The position numbers were made by a program, and so were the translations under genes. Positions 7,445-15,731 of a stretch of DNA of 64,000 nt are shown here, piece by piece. The stretch spans positions 1 to 64,000 of the forward strand of contig JAFRBA010000043.1 of assembly GCA_017405115.1 (NCBI GenBank), read 5' to 3'. Source of the stretch: Kiritimatiellia bacterium. GTDB lineage: Bacteria > Verrucomicrobiota > Kiritimatiellia > RFP12 > UBA1067. The notes under the pieces are model-generated. The model ran no database searches. It was not told the DNA's origin and worked only from the letters and a program-made list of their open reading frames with translations. Position 1 is the first letter of the stretch. Each line of letters starts with the position of its first letter.

Positions 7445-7648
7445 CAACAATGTAGCATCAACGCTACACGTCGTTCTGTCGAAGTACTACCACTATTTCA
7501 ATCTGTGAGCGGCATGTAAGTGAAGATGCGCCCAATTGGGCGTATCTTTTCTTCATGCATTCACAGATTAGCCTGTGGTAGGGCTACGACAGAGTGCATG
7601 AACGGGAAGTGCGCTCTTTCTTCATGCACGCGAGGCGGTCTCCGCGAC
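7445..7648 (+). ncRNA. Structured RNA-like leader, copy 1
   Basis: This ~204-nt segment shares long conserved blocks with 54527-54724. Its helices are retained despite sequence change. P1 is TGTAGC/GCTACA (7451-7468). P2 is AATCTGTGA/TCACAGATT (7500-7508, 7561-7569). P3 is an 11-bp arm at 7525-7546. P4 is GTGCATGAA/TTCATGCAC (7594-7602, 7621-7629). A fully conserved CGCGAGGCGGTCTCCGCG follows at 7629-7646. The thermonuclease start lies 33 nt beyond it, as at the other copy. It could be a cis-regulatory leader or an independent RNA. It is not a family I recognise. Confidence 0.7.
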
Positions 7649-7679
7649 GACTGGAAGTGCAGTCACGTGGAGAGGGAAC

Positions 7680-8435
7680 GTGCTAAGGGGAATGCTGATT
7701 TTGGCGGCGACACTCGCGGCTTTTCTCAGTATTGGCGGCGTGTCCGATGATGCGGAGATTCGCGGCCGCGTCGTAAGGGTCGCCGACGGCGACACGATCA
7801 CGATTCTCGCCACCCCTGGTAGGGCGGGTTCGATGAACCCGCCGTCCCCCACCCCCACCCAACACAAAATCCGCCTCAACGGAATCGACGCACCTGAGAA
7901 GTCGCAGGCCTTCGGCAACGTCTCGAAGAAGCATCTTTCGTCGCTCGTCTTCGGCAAGGACGTTCGCGTCAAGTACACTAAGCGCGACAAGTACGGACGC
8001 ATCCTCGGCACCATCTACGTTGACGGACTCGACATCAACCTTGAAATGCTCCGTGCCGGCTTGGCCTGGCATTACAAGCGGTTCGACTCTACTCCCGCCT
8101 ACGCCGCCGCAGAATCGGAAGCGCGCGCCGCGCGCCGCGGCCTCTGGTCCGACCCCAACCCAACCCCGCCCGAACAATTCCGCCATAATCCGGGAGGGTC
8201 GCGTCCCATCGCGACCGCAACACCGCGTGACCGCGTCGAATACCGCGCTGGCTCCGCGCTCCCCGTCTCGTCGCGCACCGCCGCGCCGATAAACGACACA
8301 TGGCCCGACACCGGCTATTGGCTTAGCACCAACTCAAACAAACGCCACAACCGCAAGTGCGAGAACTACCGCAAAACTAGGGGCTATCCCTGCTCCTCTT
8401 CCGACGGCACTCCTTGCGGCAAATGCGGAGGGTAA
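7680..8435 (+). CDS. Secreted thermonuclease (SNase-like)
   Basis: The ~251-residue protein has an N-terminal signal peptide (MLILAATLAAFLSIGG) and a staphylococcal-nuclease fold. Landmarks are VVRVADGDTITI, KIRLNGIDAPEKSQAFG, VKYTKRDKYGRILGTIYVDG, and LARAGLAWHYKRF-like and AARRGLWSDPNP stretches. It would cleave extracellular or periplasmic DNA or RNA. The C-terminus has a Cys/His-rich tail (HNRKCENYRKTRGYPC, CGKCGG). Two GC-rich palindromes are inserted in frame, at about residues 44-59 between the first strands and at about 168-185. GTG 7680 has a GGAGAGGG upstream; ATG 7692 is the alternative. It lies directly after the structured leader. Confidence 0.88.
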   Translation: MLRGMLILAATLAAFLSIGGVSDDAEIRGRVVRVADGDTITILATPGRAGSMNPPSPTPTQHKIRLNGIDAPEKSQAFGNVSKKHLSSLVFGKDVRVKYTKRDKYGRILGTIYVDGLDINLEMLRAGLAWHYKRFDSTPAYAAAESEARAARRGLWSDPNPTPPEQFRHNPGGSRPIATATPRDRVEYRAGSALPVSSRTAAPINDTWPDTGYWLSTNSNKRHNRKCENYRKTRGYPCSSSDGTPCGKCGG

Positions 8436-8487
8436 GCACATGGTAGAACATTTGAAGGTTGATTGTGTCATGCTTAATCAAAAGGAA

Positions 8488-8496
8488 AGGAGGTGA
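8488..8496 (+). promoter_or_regulatory. Full-length Shine-Dalgarno of hxsA
   Basis: AAGGAGGTG is complementary to nearly the whole anti-SD and decides the start at ATG 8501. It predicts strong translation of the substrate peptide. Confidence 0.8.
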
Positions 8497-8500
8497 TAAA

Positions 8501-8728
8501 ATGGAGTTCAATAAGATGCTTGCGCTGTTAGGAGCAGTTGCGGTTACAGCCGCCGCTGTTCCAGCTTCAGCAGCTGTCTCGGAAACTGATTCTCAAGGTC
8601 AGAAATCCGATGGTCTGGTGTTGTATTCTGGTTCCCAGAATGCGGCGCAGAATGTGACGTGGCATTCGTCGCACAGCTCGCACAGCTCACACAGCTCGCA
8701 CAGCTCGCACAGCTCTTCTCGCTGGTAG
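8501..8728 (+). CDS. hxsA: His-Xaa-Ser repeat peptide (HxsA-type substrate)
   Basis: The 75-residue protein has a signal peptide (MEFNKMLALLGAVAVTAAAV, probable cleavage after ASA) and a Ser/Gln-rich spacer. It then has six HSS units (8663-8716) closing with SSRW. In His-Xaa-Ser systems a repeat protein is encoded beside two radical SAM proteins (HxsB, HxsC) and HxsD, and the repeats are the presumed modification site. Here the order is A-D-B-C with short spacings. The chemistry and final role of the product are not known. It is smaller than typical HxsA proteins, so it may belong to one of the shorter substrate subfamilies. Confidence 0.85.
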   Translation: MEFNKMLALLGAVAVTAAAVPASAAVSETDSQGQKSDGLVLYSGSQNAAQNVTWHSSHSSHSSHSSHSSHSSSRW

Positions 8729-8737
8729 CAGCGCGAT

Positions 8738-8778
8738 GTTGGGATGCGCACAATGCATCGCGCCGTGCGTATCCCAAC
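8738..8778 (+). terminator. 14-bp stem-loop between hxsA and hxsD
   Basis: Arms at 8738-8751 (GTTGGGATGCGCAC) and 8765-8778 pair along 14 bp with one G-U pair and a 13-nt loop. No T-run follows. It could be an attenuator or an mRNA-stabilising 3' end that lets the substrate be made in excess of the enzymes. Confidence 0.6.
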
Positions 8779-8819
8779 TTAATCCCTTATCACGACACTA
8801 ACACTTTGAAGGGTTCATA

Positions 8820-9107
8820 ATGAAGACAACGCTACAGTTTGACACGAAGATTTTTTCTAAAGATGCAGTCCTCTCGACCTGCTATTGGTGCGCAGATAGA
8901 ATCGTGTCTGATGTGACGGAGAAGGACGGGAATATCGTTGTTTCATTGTGCGGGCGAAAAGGCTGTTCCATTGACGATGAGACCATTGACGAATTTAAAG
9001 CAATGGTGGTGCATAATCAATTGAGGCATCAGCTAAAAGAAAAGTTTGCCGACATGGAGACTGCTATAATTGCGAAAGCATTTCGTCCAGTTTCGAGGGG
9101 TGAATGA
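8820..9107 (+). CDS. hxsD: His-Xaa-Ser system protein HxsD
   Basis: The 95-residue protein matches the small HxsD family: F-D-T-K-I-F-S start, Y-W-C/F-D segment, VVSL strand, and a conserved helical C-terminus (NQLRHQLKEKFADMETAIIAKAF). It always accompanies the HxsB and HxsC radical SAM proteins and is probably an accessory or peptide-recognition subunit; its exact role is unproven. The ATG has AAGGG upstream. It overlaps hxsB by ATGA. Confidence 0.85.
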   Translation: MKTTLQFDTKIFSKDAVLSTCYWCADRIVSDVTEKDGNIVVSLCGRKGCSIDDETIDEFKAMVVHNQLRHQLKEKFADMETAIIAKAFRPVSRGE

Positions 9108-10543
9108 TGTATTCAGCACTTCCATTTCGATTCGCAAGTTTTGATAATAGGGTTCTCGTCGTCAACTTCGTTGGCGATTATAAGATTCTGTCAGCAGAGG
9201 ACTTCGGTTTGTTTTTGAGTGGCGGTCTGCAGGAATCAAGCGAGACATTTCATGACTTGCAAGGGCTGCAAATAATTTCTTCTGGAGATGTCGAAACAGA
9301 CATGGAAATCTTGGCTACGAGATACAGGTCAAAAAAAGCATTTCTTGATGACTTCACCACACTCCATATGGTTGTTACGACGCTCCGGTGCAATCAGCAG
9401 TGCCGTTACTGTCATGCAACGGCAAAAAAAGAGGACGATTCTACCTTGACGTATGACATGACCGTTGAGACCGCAACACAAACTGCAAAAACGATAATGC
9501 TATCACCGAGTCCAGTAATTAAGGTGGAGTTTCAGGGCGGTGATTCGTCTTTAAATATGAAGGTGGTTAAGACTGTTGTAGAAGAGGTTGATCGGCTAAA
9601 CATTGATGCAAAGAAAGACGTTGAGTTTGTGTTATGCACAAACCTTCTATCTGTTAACAGCGAGGATATGGATTATCTTCGGTTACATAAATTCTGTGTT
9701 TCAATCTCGCTAGATGGTCCAAAGGATTTGCATGATGCCAATCGTATAGATTGCGGAGATCAGGGAACGTATGACCGGGTGATTGCGAACCTCCCGAAAA
9801 TGCGCGAATATGTAGGTTATGAAAATGTAGGTGCCTTGATGACCGCAACACGGAAAAGCCTGGGCAGATTCCCTGAGATTGTAGATGAATATGTGAGACA
9901 AGGTTTCGACCAGATTATTTTTCGTCCGCTTAACCCTTATGGTCGATGCATTACTAACTGGGATTCTCTTGGCTATACGATGGATGAGTATCTCTCCTCG
10001 TATAAAGAGGGACTTAAGTATATAATAGACCTGAACAAACGTGGAGTTAGGATTACAGAGGGATACACACGATTGCTCATCAGTCGCATGCTAACGCCTT
10101 TCCCAACAGGATACGTTGATTTGCAGTCGCCAGCGGGGGCTGGTATTCTTGGGGTAATTTACGATTACGATGGCGGAATCTATGCCTGCGACGAGGGACG
10201 AATGCTTTCTGAAATGGGTGATGAGAGGTTGCATATAGGAGACGTACGAGATGATTACAACTCTGTTTTCAACGGAAGAAAGATTCGCGAGATTATTGGG
10301 GAGTCTCTTCTCGAGACTACACCGATGTGCGCCGATTGTGTATATCGGATGTGGTGTGGGGCAGATCCTGCGAGACACTATGCGACTCAGCATGATCTAA
10401 TGGGGCATAAGGCAATTAGCGAGTTTTGTAAAAAGCACAAGGCCATGTTTGATTATTTGATCCGTCTGATAGAGAGCGATAAGGAAGCTCGAGATATACT
10501 ATTTAGTTGGGTCGGAGGAAGGCTAGGAGGAGGTGTAGCATGA
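9104..10543 (+). CDS. hxsB: Radical SAM peptide-modifying enzyme HxsB
   Basis: The 479-residue protein carries the radical SAM cluster motif Cys96-x3-Cys100-x2-Cys103 (CNQQCRYC), with family-typical segments afterwards (VEFQGGDS, SISLDGP). Its C-terminal Cys region (CADCVYRMWCGADP) resembles an auxiliary-cluster domain. A ~90-residue N-terminal domain precedes the barrel. It would use S-adenosylmethionine to modify the HSS repeats of the 8501 product. Two adjacent starts (9104, 9107) are possible. It overlaps hxsD upstream and hxsC downstream, so translation is coupled. Confidence 0.9.
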   Translation: MMYSALPFRFASFDNRVLVVNFVGDYKILSAEDFGLFLSGGLQESSETFHDLQGLQIISSGDVETDMEILATRYRSKKAFLDDFTTLHMVVTTLRCNQQCRYCHATAKKEDDSTLTYDMTVETATQTAKTIMLSPSPVIKVEFQGGDSSLNMKVVKTVVEEVDRLNIDAKKDVEFVLCTNLLSVNSEDMDYLRLHKFCVSISLDGPKDLHDANRIDCGDQGTYDRVIANLPKMREYVGYENVGALMTATRKSLGRFPEIVDEYVRQGFDQIIFRPLNPYGRCITNWDSLGYTMDEYLSSYKEGLKYIIDLNKRGVRITEGYTRLLISRMLTPFPTGYVDLQSPAGAGILGVIYDYDGGIYACDEGRMLSEMGDERLHIGDVRDDYNSVFNGRKIREIIGESLLETTPMCADCVYRMWCGADPARHYATQHDLMGHKAISEFCKKHKAMFDYLIRLIESDKEARDILFSWVGGRLGGGVA

Positions 10544-11685
10544 AACATGCTTTGATTCGCTGGAAGAACCTCCAATACGATAGGAAGGTTTTTGTTGTTC
10601 GACATGCACGATTTCAAATTCCTTCTGATGTGAGCTGGGAGGACAGCCTAGTCGTTATTGGCGAAGACGACTTAATTCATAGCGAATATCGCCATGTGTT
10701 GATGACCGAGAGAGTTAGGCAGAAGCGTTTGTTTTCAGGGACAGGTATTTCTGTTGAAGATTTGCCCAGCCTGGATGATGGGGACATTGTTAGCTATGAA
10801 AAGCGAAGCGACAGACTTGAGATTGTCTTTGAGATTAAATCAAAAACAAATTCATTGTACGTTACTAATGCGTGCAATTCTCATTGTCAGTTCTGCCCAC
10901 AGCCTTCGACTTGCGATGACGGATCGCTGTATGATGCGGCTATGGACGTTATAAGGCTTGTTGCCAATGCAGGTGATGTAGTGAATGTGACTGGTGGCGA
11001 GCCTACGCTTTTGCGGTCGAGGATGTTGTCTTTACTTGAGCATGCCGCCAAAAAGTGGCCGACTACGAAGTTGTGTGTGCTAACTAATGGAAGGTTGTTT
11101 AAGGACTCTTCGTATGTCGAAGATATATTCAAGTTTCGTTCTACCGAGACCATTAGCTTCGGGATACCCTTGTATGCCGATTCTGCTGTGGTGCATGACA
11201 CTGTTGTTGGGGTGGCTGGAGCCTATTCACAAACTATCAATGGCTTATATAATTTAGCATGTAGGAAAGCCGAGATAGAAGTCCGATTTGTGGTTTCAAA
11301 GTTAAGCTACAAACGGCTTCCCAAATTAGTTGAGTTTATTGGACGCAATCTGCCATTCATCAATAGGATTGCCGTGATGGGTTTGGAACCAACAGGCTAT
11401 TGTAGAGAGAGATGGATGGATTTTTGGATAGATCCTGAAGAAACTGCAGAGGAGCTTGTCGCGGCAGCTTCAATAGCGAACAATTACAACATAACTCTTT
11501 GGCTATATAATATGCAATTATGTTGCCTCCCCACAACTCTTCACAACATTGCGTGCGTATCTATATCGGAGTGGAAGCGAGTGTATGCCAATGAATGCAA
11601 CGCATGTAGTATGAGGAAATCATGCGGAGGATTCTTTGCCAGCCAAAACGAAAAAAAGTTTCTACCGAGGCGGTTTAATGCGTAA
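10540..11685 (+). CDS. hxsC: Radical SAM peptide-modifying enzyme HxsC
   Basis: The 381-residue protein has Cys112-x3-Cys116-x2-Cys119 (CNSHCQFC), VTGGEPTLL after it, and the HxsC-type C-terminus CNACSMRKSCGGFF. It is the second radical SAM enzyme of the pair; together with HxsB it is expected to act on the His-Xaa-Ser repeats. GGAGGAGG upstream and the ATGA overlap with hxsB decide the start at 10540. Codon usage is AT-richer than in the flanking glycosidase cluster, which suggests that the whole hxs unit was acquired. Confidence 0.9.
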   Translation: MKHALIRWKNLQYDRKVFVVRHARFQIPSDVSWEDSLVVIGEDDLIHSEYRHVLMTERVRQKRLFSGTGISVEDLPSLDDGDIVSYEKRSDRLEIVFEIKSKTNSLYVTNACNSHCQFCPQPSTCDDGSLYDAAMDVIRLVANAGDVVNVTGGEPTLLRSRMLSLLEHAAKKWPTTKLCVLTNGRLFKDSSYVEDIFKFRSTETISFGIPLYADSAVVHDTVVGVAGAYSQTINGLYNLACRKAEIEVRFVVSKLSYKRLPKLVEFIGRNLPFINRIAVMGLEPTGYCRERWMDFWIDPEETAEELVAAASIANNYNITLWLYNMQLCCLPTTLHNIACVSISEWKRVYANECNACSMRKSCGGFFASQNEKKFLPRRFNA

Positions 11686-11741
11686 GGGTACTTCTAGACG
11701 TTTCTAAGGGTGTCGGATCAAAAGACTTGGAGAGACATTCT

Positions 11742-14012
11742 ATGGGGTTTCGATTTTACAGGCGAATCAACATTGCTCCGGGGTTGTCAATAAATCTTGG
11801 CAAGAAAGGCGCTAGTGTCTCTGTTGGCCCGAGAGGCGCGAAAATGACATTCGGGCCGAATGGCACTCGCACAAGTGTCGGTATTCCAGGCACGGGAATA
11901 CGTTATGAAAAGAGGTATGGCAAAATGACGCAAGGTGGAGGTGGAGACTGGAACGGCAAGTCGGTGATTGCAGCAATTGCTGCGGGGCTGGCATTGGTGG
12001 CCGTCCTTGCGTATCAATTTTCGCGAGTTGATCGTCACAATCCCGCGCCAGTATTTGTCATGTTTGCGTCAGGGATTGGTTCGTTGTTTTTCTGGATGTT
12101 ATATTTCATTTTAGGCAACGGCAGGGCTGCCGCGCAGGCAGGTAGCACGACCAACCCATACACGCGCATGCAGATGTCATCGCCTCGGTACAATTCATAT
12201 CTTAGCGATTTAGCTTCGGCCTCGCAGGCGCTTTACAACTTTTGCAGGGAGGTTAATCGTAGCACTCGATGCAGGAACCAATTGAAGGCATTGCCGGGCC
12301 TGGAGGCAGTAGATAGCGGTGACAATCCGTTTAGCATAAACAAAAGACTGGCCGCCATTGTCTATTGCGATTTGCGGTCATGCTTTCGAAAGCTAGGATA
12401 TGACGAGGGGAGATTGAGCGGTCTCACAGGTGTTGGCTATGCGATGATTATACTGCTGCTAATTAACAGGGACTTTGACCTCGGACGTTTTCGCGACGTT
12501 CAGCAAAGAGGAAAACTTTTGTCAATTGTGAGCGACTTGAAAAGGACTGCGACGCTTGAGGTGAACATTCAAGATCACGAGGACGAATTTAGATTTGCCT
12601 TGATTTTCGGTGCGTTAAATCATGAGCCGGAACTTGTGCAACGATTTGCCACACATCTATACAGATGGGCATCGCTAATTGCAAAGGCGGACGGGACTGT
12701 TACGCAAGCGGAGAGTGCGGCATTGGAAGCCATTATGAAAATGAATATTGACGGAACATGCAATGGTAATGTCAGGGTGACAGAACGTGGCTCGAATCCA
12801 AAAGGCGGAAGCGTGAATGGTATGGACAATGATCTTTTCGCAGACCCTGCGGAGGAAGAAAGTCCAACGCGAGGCCATCTTGTCGACGACGGGCCATATT
12901 CACAGGATTTACGGCGAGCCATTGAGTGTATAATTCAAACCCGCAAGGCGTCAACTTCCCATTTCCAGCGCCATCTCGGTTGGGGTTACAATCATTCTGC
13001 AAAGATACTTGACATGCTCACTGAGCGCGGCGTCGTAAACGTCCAGAACGGCATGGAGCCACGGAAAATCCTCTTGAGCAATGACCAGCTGGAGGCAATG
13101 ATGAATGAATTTGGAACAGTTGAAGATATGGGAGATGCAGGATCTAACCATAATTCCTCTGCTGGTCAGGAACGTTCACGGAAGGATTATGATGGCGGAT
13201 TGGATTCCGTGATGAACAGGCTTGATGGGTTGATAGGTCTGGAGCAGGTCAAAAATGAAGTCAGGCAGCTTACGAGTTTTATCGAGATCCAACGCAAGAG
13301 AAAAGCGCGAGGCATGAAGGTCGCGCCTGTAACATATCATTGTGTTTTCACAGGAAACCCCGGCACAGGCAAAACGACTGTCGCACGAATCCTAGCAGAT
13401 ATCTTCCGCGAACTTGGCGTTGTGAAGAAAGGACATTTAGTAGAGACGGACAGGTCAGGGCTTGTCGCGGAGTATGTTGGGCAGACGGCAGTCAAGACAA
13501 ACAAGGTCATAGATACGGCGCTTGACGGAGTCCTCTTTATTGACGAGGCCTATACGCTTATTCAAGGTGGAGACCGCGATTATGGCGGCGAGGCTATTGC
13601 GACATTGCTGAAACGCATGGAGGACGACAGAGACCGACTCGTTGTCGTTCTTGCGGGCTACACCAACGAGATGAAGCAGTTTATCAACTCAAATCCCGGA
13701 TTGCAATCAAGGTTCAGCAGGTACATTGAGTTCCCCGACTACACAGCGACGGAACTCGCAAAGATCTTCATGATTAACGCAGAAAAGAACCAATACACCT
13801 GCGACAAGGACGTTAAAGCATCGATTGTCAATGTAATGGAGATGGCCGTGCAGAACAAAGATAAGAATTTTGGGAATGCGCGGTATGTGAGAAATTTGTT
13901 TGAAAAGGCGATTCAGAGGCAAGCTGTGCGGTTGTCAACTGTGGCGCCCATTACGACAGAGATGCTGTCTGAATTGACATTACACGATCTCGGCTTTGCG
14001 TATGAAAACTAA
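11742..14012 (+). CDS. DUF4236 - TerB - FtsK-gamma - AAA+ (CbbX/SpoVK-like) membrane protein
   Basis: This 756-residue protein has an unusual architecture. A DUF4236 domain (1-57: FRFYRRINIAPGLSINLGKKG, PGTGIRY) is followed by two transmembrane helices at about 70-122, then a TerB-like helical domain ending near 345 (AKADGTVTQAESAALE). A winged helix resembling the FtsK gamma domain lies at 386-444. A CbbX/EccA-type AAA+ module begins near 490 (LDGLIGLEQVKNEV), with Walker A GNPGTGKTT at 538-546, Walker B LFIDEA with D601-E602, and sensor/arginine-finger region LQSRF. It probably remodels protein complexes at the membrane. It sits directly after hxsC, in a possible operon. GGAGA precedes the ATG. 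Confidence 0.85.
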   Translation: MGFRFYRRINIAPGLSINLGKKGASVSVGPRGAKMTFGPNGTRTSVGIPGTGIRYEKRYGKMTQGGGGDWNGKSVIAAIAAGLALVAVLAYQFSRVDRHNPAPVFVMFASGIGSLFFWMLYFILGNGRAAAQAGSTTNPYTRMQMSSPRYNSYLSDLASASQALYNFCREVNRSTRCRNQLKALPGLEAVDSGDNPFSINKRLAAIVYCDLRSCFRKLGYDEGRLSGLTGVGYAMIILLLINRDFDLGRFRDVQQRGKLLSIVSDLKRTATLEVNIQDHEDEFRFALIFGALNHEPELVQRFATHLYRWASLIAKADGTVTQAESAALEAIMKMNIDGTCNGNVRVTERGSNPKGGSVNGMDNDLFADPAEEESPTRGHLVDDGPYSQDLRRAIECIIQTRKASTSHFQRHLGWGYNHSAKILDMLTERGVVNVQNGMEPRKILLSNDQLEAMMNEFGTVEDMGDAGSNHNSSAGQERSRKDYDGGLDSVMNRLDGLIGLEQVKNEVRQLTSFIEIQRKRKARGMKVAPVTYHCVFTGNPGTGKTTVARILADIFRELGVVKKGHLVETDRSGLVAEYVGQTAVKTNKVIDTALDGVLFIDEAYTLIQGGDRDYGGEAIATLLKRMEDDRDRLVVVLAGYTNEMKQFINSNPGLQSRFSRYIEFPDYTATELAKIFMINAEKNQYTCDKDVKASIVNVMEMAVQNKDKNFGNARYVRNLFEKAIQRQAVRLSTVAPITTEMLSELTLHDLGFAYEN

Positions 14013-14034
14013 CCAACGAAAAGGAGAAACAATA

Positions 14035-14577
14035 ATGAAGAAGATGCTGATGATGGCAGCGGTCTGCCTTATGGCCGCAATGACATTCGCTGCGCAGTGC
14101 GCGGCGACGACAAAGAAGGGAACGCAGTGCAAACGCCAGGCATCGCCCGGCAGTCAATACTGCTGGCAACACGGCGGCACGACTAAGGCCGAGCGGGCGT
14201 CAGGCGAAGCGGCTCCCGTACAGACGCGGCGCGCGAAGCGCGGCGGCGAGGATGCGGGCGCGGCTGTCGCTCCGGCGGCAGATGGCCGCTGCCAGGCGAC
14301 GACCAAGGCCGGCGCGCAGTGCACGCGCAAGGCGCAGGCTGGTCGCAAGTACTGTTTCCAGCACGCCGGGTCTGCCGCCGGTGTTGATGCCGAAGCGGCC
14401 CCCGCGCCGATTCGTGGACGCAAGGCTAAGGCGGCTGGAGAAGAGGCGTCAAGCAAGCAACCCGTAGCGGCAGAATCTGCGTCCGGCGGAACGTGTGCCG
14501 CGACGACTAAGGACGGATCGCCATGCAAGCGCAAAGCAAAGCCCGGTTCCAAGTTCTGCTGGCAGCATGACAAGTAA
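14035..14577 (+). CDS. Exported protein with three Cys/His repeats
   Basis: The 180-residue product has a signal peptide (MKKMLMMAAVCLMAAMTFA). Three copies of C-x9-C-x10-C-x2-H follow (CAATTKKGTQC...YCWQH; CQATTKAGAQC...YCFQH; CAATTKDGSPC...FCWQH), separated by Ala/Lys-rich linkers. Each repeat looks like a small zinc-binding knuckle of the type seen in DUF5763-like domains of phage and bacterial proteins. AAGGAG upstream fits the ATG at 14035. Metal or nucleic-acid binding is inferred from the pattern only. It lies between the AAA+ protein and a secreted nuclease. Confidence 0.8.
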   Translation: MKKMLMMAAVCLMAAMTFAAQCAATTKKGTQCKRQASPGSQYCWQHGGTTKAERASGEAAPVQTRRAKRGGEDAGAAVAPAADGRCQATTKAGAQCTRKAQAGRKYCFQHAGSAAGVDAEAAPAPIRGRKAKAAGEEASSKQPVAAESASGGTCAATTKDGSPCKRKAKPGSKFCWQHDK

Positions 14578-14601
14578 CATGGCATGAGGTGGCGGCGTTC
14601 C

Positions 14602-15489
14602 ATGTCGGGCTTGAAGCGAGTTCTTCTAATCCTGCTTCTTGCGCTGGTTGCAGTTGGCTACCAGTATGTCAGGTCGCGGTCGTTCCGGCGGCAGTGCGAC
14701 AGGATGATGCGGGAGTGGCGCGGCAGCATCTCCGCTGTCCGCGCTGCGCCTCCCGCAAAGTCGAGTAGCGGAAAGTGGGACAACCTAGAGCTTGGAGTGC
14801 CGGGGAAGTGCGACCAGGTTGTGGAGCGCGAGGGGTATGCTCTCGGTTATGTTGACGAGTGGGAGCAGGCAGCATGGGTAGCGTACCGACTCACTAAGGA
14901 CGAGGTCATGTCACGTAAGGCAAGTCGCATGGATGCGTTTATGTCCGACCCTGAAATAAAGACGCAGTCTGCCTCTCCGGAAGACTATCGGGGCAGTGGT
15001 TATGACAGAGGCCACATTGCGCCTGCAGGGGACATGCACTGGTCAGACAAGACCATGTTAGAGTCATTTTACATGAGCAACATGTCGCCACAAGAGCCGT
15101 CGTTTAACCGTGGCATATGGTCGAAGCTGGAGCAGGCGGTGCGACGCTTCGCGTACAGCGAGGGAAATGTGTTCGTTGTGACAGGGCCGATTGTAACCGA
15201 GGACGATACTAAGACTATTGGATTCAGCAAGGTTCGCGTTCCGGGATTCTACTACAAGGTTGTCTACGACGAGACGCCGCCGGAAAAGATGATAGCGTTT
15301 ATTCTTCCCAACAAGGGGTCTAAGAAGCCGCTCGACAGTTTTGTGGTGAGCGTTGACGACGTTGAGGAGGCGACGGGGCTGGACTTCTTCAGCAACCTGT
15401 CGCCAGAGAAACAGGCCGAGCTTGAGTCGCGTTCCAATCCGGATGCCTGGACTTGGCGCGATTCACGTAGAGGAGCCGGACGATTGTGA
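14602..15489 (+). CDS. Membrane-anchored DNA/RNA non-specific endonuclease (NucA type)
   Basis: The ~295-residue protein has an N-terminal hydrophobic helix (VLLILLLALVAVGYQYV). The catalytic domain contains the beta-beta-alpha-metal signature YDRGHIAPAGDM, with the catalytic His, followed by NMSPQEPSFNRGIWSKLE. This is the NucA/NUC1/EndA family, which degrades DNA and RNA with Mg2+. GAGGTGG upstream fits ATG 14602; ATG 14584 is the alternative. It is the second exported nuclease in the island after the thermonuclease at 7680. Confidence 0.9.
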   Translation: MSGLKRVLLILLLALVAVGYQYVRSRSFRRQCDRMMREWRGSISAVRAAPPAKSSSGKWDNLELGVPGKCDQVVEREGYALGYVDEWEQAAWVAYRLTKDEVMSRKASRMDAFMSDPEIKTQSASPEDYRGSGYDRGHIAPAGDMHWSDKTMLESFYMSNMSPQEPSFNRGIWSKLEQAVRRFAYSEGNVFVVTGPIVTEDDTKTIGFSKVRVPGFYYKVVYDETPPEKMIAFILPNKGSKKPLDSFVVSVDDVEEATGLDFFSNLSPEKQAELESRSNPDAWTWRDSRRGAGRL

Positions 15490-15719
15490 GAGGAAGCTTT
15501 ACGACAATGGCGATGCCGCAGAGAGACGCGAAGATTGAGGCGATCAAGCGACTAGACTTGTGCGGACGCTTGCGCGCCCTTCGGGTTCGCCGTTGGCGAA
15601 TCTCCCCTCCGAAGCGTAGCTTCTACGGCGCATCTCTTGAGTATGCCGTCGAGCACAACGACGAAGCCGAGGCCGACCGCCTCCGCGCCGAACTGCGTAA
15701 GCTGACGGAAGAGATTTAA
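15486..15719 (+). CDS. Small hypothetical protein coupled to the nuclease
   Basis: The GTG at 15486 overlaps the nuclease stop (GTGA), giving 77 residues. The ends (QRDAKIEAIKRLDL and YAVEHNDEAEADRLRAELRKLTEE) look like one helical protein. They are separated by a GC-rich palindromic stretch at about 15575-15632 that seems to be inserted in frame. No family was recognised. Confidence 0.4.
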   Translation: MRGSFTTMAMPQRDAKIEAIKRLDLCGRLRALRVRRWRISPPKRSFYGASLEYAVEHNDEAEADRLRAELRKLTEEI

Positions 15720-15731
15720 GGGAGAAACGAA

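Noticed and set aside
8663..8716. Short direct repeats that could look like a CRISPR or satellite
   Set aside because: The 9-nt units encode HSS in frame in the exported peptide and have no spacers.
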